A stretch of 14,368 nt of DNA from Draconibacterium orientale. GTDB lineage: Bacteria; Bacteroidota; Bacteroidia; Bacteroidales; UBA1556. Location: assembly GCA_022736595.1 (NCBI GenBank), contig DZDC01000057.1:1-14368 (forward strand), in the 5' to 3' direction. The notes below the pieces were generated by a model that searched no databases, was not told the origin of the DNA, and saw only the letters and a list, made by a program, of their open reading frames with translations. A program made the translations under genes and the position numbers. Shown one piece after another: positions 11,934-14,368 of the stretch. Every line of letters begins with the position of its first letter. Within the stretch, counting starts at the first letter, position 1.

Positions 11934-11953
11934 CTTGTTATGATCATAACAAG
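11934..11953. promoter_or_regulatory. 20-bp perfect palindrome, likely operator
   Basis: CTTGTTATGA and its exact complement meet with no spacer. It overlaps the inferred transcription start of the HTH gene (promoter at 11959-11986), the usual position for a repressor dimer. The HTH product itself is the obvious candidate binder, though this is inference. Confidence 0.7.
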
Positions 11954-11958
11954 ACGTA

Positions 11959-11986
11959 TATCTATGTTAGAAAGACGACCCGTCAA
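11959..11986 (-). promoter_or_regulatory. Promoter for the HTH gene, TTGACG-16-TAGATA
   Basis: TTGACG (plus 11981-11986) and TAGATA (plus 11959-11964) on the minus strand, 16 bp apart. The -10 is imperfect. The start would fall within or beside the 20-bp palindrome. Further right, 11987-12118 holds a TATACT (12001-12006) that could be a -10 for the large terminase, without a good -35. Confidence 0.5.
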
Positions 11987-12118
11987 TCATCTTTACTGAG
12001 TATACTATGTAATAAAAATTTACCCTATCGAATCCGAAAAGTAAAGAAAAATCTTATAGACTTTATTTCAATACAAGCCTATATTATAGAAAATTATCAA
12101 TAAAAGGTTAATTGTAAA

Positions 12119-13750
12119 TTGAGAATCCAAAAATCCATCATAAAATCGTCAGAGGATATTAATTTTCAACAAGCTCAAAAATTGTTGAATACACCCATTG
12201 ATGATATTAATAAAATTCTTGCAGAAAAAAGTCTTGCGGAATTTGTTAAAGCTATGTGGATATCAATGGATCCACATACATATACTCACGGATGGCATAT
12301 TGATGCTATTTGTGAACATGTAGAAGCAGTTGTAAACGGAGAAATAAAAAGATTATCAATAAACATTCCTCCGCGTCATATGAAATCGTTATCAATATCG
12401 GTAGGACTTGCACCTTGGGCATGGTTAAAAAAACCTATGCTCCAATTTTTATATTCGTCTTATGCTTCTTCATTGTCTATCCGTGACGGAGTTAAGGCTA
12501 GACGTGTTCTTGATTCCTCACAATATAAGTCTTGGTGGGGAGATAGATTCAAACTTACTTCCGACCAAAATACGAAGATACGTTTTGACAATGATAAAGG
12601 TGGTTATCGTATTTGTACATCAGTAGATGGAATGACAACTGGTGAAGGCGGCGATATAATTGTAATTGATGACGCCAACAATATTAAAGAAGCTGAATCG
12701 GAAACAACCAGAATGGCTACAAACAATTGGTTTGATGAAGTAATGCAATCTCGTTTTAATGATCCTAAAACTGGAGCATTGGTATCTATTCAACAAAGAA
12801 CTCACGCAAAAGACCTTTCTGGTCACATTCAAGCTAAATATGGAAATGAATATACATATCTAATTTTGCCTTGTCGTTTTGAAATAGATTCCAAAAGAAA
12901 AAACAGTCTTAAAACATTTCATGGTTTTACTGATCCAAGAAAGAAAAAAGGAGAACTTCTTTGGCCGGAACGATTTGGACCAGAAGAAGTTGACGCATTA
13001 GAACATGCATTAGGAAGTTATGCCGCAGCAGGACAATTACAACAAAGACCTTCGCCAAGAGAGGGTGGAATAATACCGTTAGATAAATTTCAAAGATATA
13101 CGGTAATGCCTGCAAAAGAAACTTGGAAAAGAATGTCTTTGAGTTTTGATACAGCTTTAAAAGAAGCGGAATTACACGCATATTCAGTAGGACAAGTATG
13201 GGTTGAAACCACAATGGGGCTATTTCTTTTACACACTTGGCGTAAAAAATGCAGATACCCAGAACTCAAGCGTATAGCCAAATCTCTTTGTGAAGAATGG
13301 CAACCACACGAAGTATTGATCGAAGATAAATCGACAGGTTCAGTTCTTATTCAAGATTTGCAAGAAGAAAGACGTTTTCCAATAAAACCAATTGATCCAG
13401 GTTCTATGGATAAAGTTATGAGAATGGAGGCGGAAGCTTCTGCCATAGAATCTGGACTATGTTGGATACCTGAAACAGTGGGCGTTATAGTAGATTCTGG
13501 ATGGGCTACTCATCATTGCGGATGGCTTACTGAATTTGAAACAGAATGTCAAGATTTTCCTAATGGAGAATATAAAGATCAAGTTGACCCAATGTCTCAA
13601 TATCTTAAAACTGTGAGACTTCGTAGACAGAAATATGTACCAATTGTCAGTCCTGTGGTAGATTTGTTGTCGAAAGAATCGCATTGGGTAGACAATGAAA
13701 ATTATACTAATAACAAAACATTTTCAACTGTAGGAATGAGTCTATTTTAA
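12119..13750 (+). CDS. Terminase large subunit, 543 aa
   Basis: The start is TTG 12119, with AAAAGG 11 nt upstream; no better start lies before the conserved region. The ATPase domain has IPPRHMKSLS (Walker A variant, 83-92) and DIIVIDDANN (Walker B, 179-188). The C-terminal RNase H-like nuclease has acidic candidates in SFD (D344), IED (E402/D403) and KDQVDPMSQ (D487/D490). This two-domain layout and length fit Terminase_6-type large subunits that drive DNA into the prohead and cut it. The Walker A has Met where many have Gly, a form I recall in this family. The next gene follows 13 bp later with its own AAAGGAG. Confidence 0.93.
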   Translation: MRIQKSIIKSSEDINFQQAQKLLNTPIDDINKILAEKSLAEFVKAMWISMDPHTYTHGWHIDAICEHVEAVVNGEIKRLSINIPPRHMKSLSISVGLAPWAWLKKPMLQFLYSSYASSLSIRDGVKARRVLDSSQYKSWWGDRFKLTSDQNTKIRFDNDKGGYRICTSVDGMTTGEGGDIIVIDDANNIKEAESETTRMATNNWFDEVMQSRFNDPKTGALVSIQQRTHAKDLSGHIQAKYGNEYTYLILPCRFEIDSKRKNSLKTFHGFTDPRKKKGELLWPERFGPEEVDALEHALGSYAAAGQLQQRPSPREGGIIPLDKFQRYTVMPAKETWKRMSLSFDTALKEAELHAYSVGQVWVETTMGLFLLHTWRKKCRYPELKRIAKSLCEEWQPHEVLIEDKSTGSVLIQDLQEERRFPIKPIDPGSMDKVMRMEAEASAIESGLCWIPETVGVIVDSGWATHHCGWLTEFETECQDFPNGEYKDQVDPMSQYLKTVRLRRQKYVPIVSPVVDLLSKESHWVDNENYTNNKTFSTVGMSLF

Positions 13751-13763
13751 AGGAGACAATCAA

Positions 13764-14114
13764 ATGAGCTATACAATCAACAACAAAGAGTTCACGCAGC
13801 CAAAGCTAAGCCTGTTTTCAATTCCTGCACTGGTCACGCTGATGAAGAGTGTTCCGACAAATATCACAACCACTGATGAAGCGGTAGAGGTGCTGGGACA
13901 AGTCTTACCTGATGCAGTTACTCTGGTTCTCAGGCCCCTTCCAACACCTGAAGACATCCAATCTATTGATCTCGAAACAGCAGCTGTGATTATTGAGGAT
14001 TTCCTCGCCCTGAACAACATCGAGGTGGTTGTGGATAAGTTCACAACGCTCTTCGCAAGACTGAAAACCCTTCTGGATAAGATCAAGAGCCTCTTCGGTG
14101 TCTCGGTACAGTAA
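13764..14114 (+). CDS. Hypothetical 116-aa protein
   Basis: Starts MSYTINNKEFTQPKLSLFSI after AAAGGAGACAATC, an SD identical in context to that of the gene starting at 97. The product is helical with repeated aliphatic stretches and an amphipathic C-terminus (KLTTLLDK-type pattern ending FGVSVQ). No transmembrane segment or domain recognised. Base composition is noticeably more GC-rich than the terminase gene. A small structural or head-tail connector role is possible from position only. Confidence 0.75.
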   Translation: MSYTINNKEFTQPKLSLFSIPALVTLMKSVPTNITTTDEAVEVLGQVLPDAVTLVLRPLPTPEDIQSIDLETAAVIIEDFLALNNIEVVVDKFTTLFARLKTLLDKIKSLFGVSVQ

Positions 14115-14304
14115 GGCTTTCTGGGCAGGGGTGAAGGAAGAACTGAAGGCCAGAGTCATAGTTAAGCATCACATGAAAGGATGGACTTGTGGTCATACCG
14201 GACATTTTCACGATTCTAAAGCTGATGCTGAAAAATGTTTTGCCATTTGGTGGACTCTTAATCGTCGCCGCAAGTTTGTTGCTTTCATCCTGCGGAGATC
14301 CTGA
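14098..14304 (+). CDS. Small Cys/His protein, 68 aa (start uncertain)
   Basis: The frame opens with GTG 14098, inside the end of the preceding gene; ATG 14173 is a shorter alternative. The clearest region is WTCGHTGHFHDSKADAEKCF, with Cys and His that could bind a metal, followed by a basic tail RRRKF. No strong SD fits either start. It is overlapped in another frame by the lipoprotein ORF at 14225-14359, so one of the two may be wrong, though such nesting occurs in phages. Confidence 0.5.
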   Translation: MSRYSKAFWAGVKEELKARVIVKHHMKGWTCGHTGHFHDSKADAEKCFAIWWTLNRRRKFVAFILRRS

Positions 14305-14359
14305 CTACAAGGGTGAACCAGATCCCAGCACAATTAAAGTTATAAAAGCAGATCAATAA
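14225..14359 (+). CDS. Small lipoprotein, 44 aa, nested in another frame
   Basis: ATG 14225 gives MLKNVLPFGGLLIVAASLLL followed by a SSC lipobox (Cys at 23). This is a classic lipoprotein signal: basic start, hydrophobic core, LSSC. The short mature part is charged (GDPDYKGEPDP) and ends KADQ. It overlaps the 68-aa ORF in a different frame, resembling Rz1 embedded in Rz, but the partner frame lacks the N-terminal transmembrane helix of an Rz, so a spanin is only a possibility. The SD is weak. The next gene's SD follows immediately. Confidence 0.65.
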   Translation: MLKNVLPFGGLLIVAASLLLSSCGDPDYKGEPDPSTIKVIKADQ

Positions 14360-14360
14360 T

Positions 14361-14368
14361 AAAGGAGA
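14361..14368 (+). promoter_or_regulatory. Ribosome binding site of the next gene beyond the window
   Basis: AAAGGAGA right after the lipoprotein stop; the start codon lies outside the window. Confidence 0.6.

Overview
The window looks like part of a tailed double-stranded DNA phage genome (Caudoviricetes) or a prophage. It carries both terminase subunits, a Cro/XRE-type regulator with paired operators, a winged-helix replication or regulatory protein, an SNF2 helicase, and many tightly packed small genes with strong Shine-Dalgarno (SD) sites. The DNA is AT-rich. Starts follow AAGGAG-type sites, so the host is a bacterium, but I cannot name it. Base composition shifts along the window: 3.6-8.1 kb and 13.76 kb to the end look more GC-rich than 0-3 kb and 9.7-13.7 kb, which suggests a mosaic.

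Left arm (1-2784, minus strand): a perfect -10 box and tandem CTTTAAAG palindromes precede an SNF2-family helicase. It is followed by at least six tiny genes that overlap or nearly touch, running off the left edge. One of them has an 8-A run where a frame slip would fill the only gap in the cluster.

Central minus-strand operon (8098 down to 2832): a 48-aa protein, a 27-residue membrane peptide, a 196-aa unknown protein, a MoxR-type AAA+ ATPase, a DUF3150-like protein, a metallopeptidase-like/VWA protein with HExxH and a full MIDAS, several tiny genes including a 20-residue membrane peptide, and an 89-aa protein. It ends at a strong terminator at 2783-2825. MoxR plus VWA partners form a chaperone-like pair in known systems. 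Here nearly every main gene is separated from the next by a structured intercistronic hairpin that abuts the upstream stop codon. Five of the six share a design of outer helix, internal loop and variable inner helix. An in-frame amber codon inside a large stem-loop joins two short ORFs at 3241-3534.

Non-coding 8184-9725: about 1.5 kb with no convincing gene but dense structure. There is a roughly 42-nt-period array of short covarying hairpins (CCAN...NTGG), a 28-bp perfect palindrome, several DnaA-box-like TGTGGATAA variants in AT-rich DNA, direct repeats, and G7 and G9 tracts. It is the best candidate for a replication origin or a structured leader RNA.

Right arm: a 62-aa repressor-like protein diverges from terminase small subunit across two 13-bp operators 32 bp apart. 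Small and large terminase are separated by an opposing two-gene cassette (HTH protein plus a coupled 48-aa protein) with its own palindromic operator and a 19-bp hairpin. Large terminase is followed by three short plus-strand ORFs, the last an out-of-frame lipoprotein.
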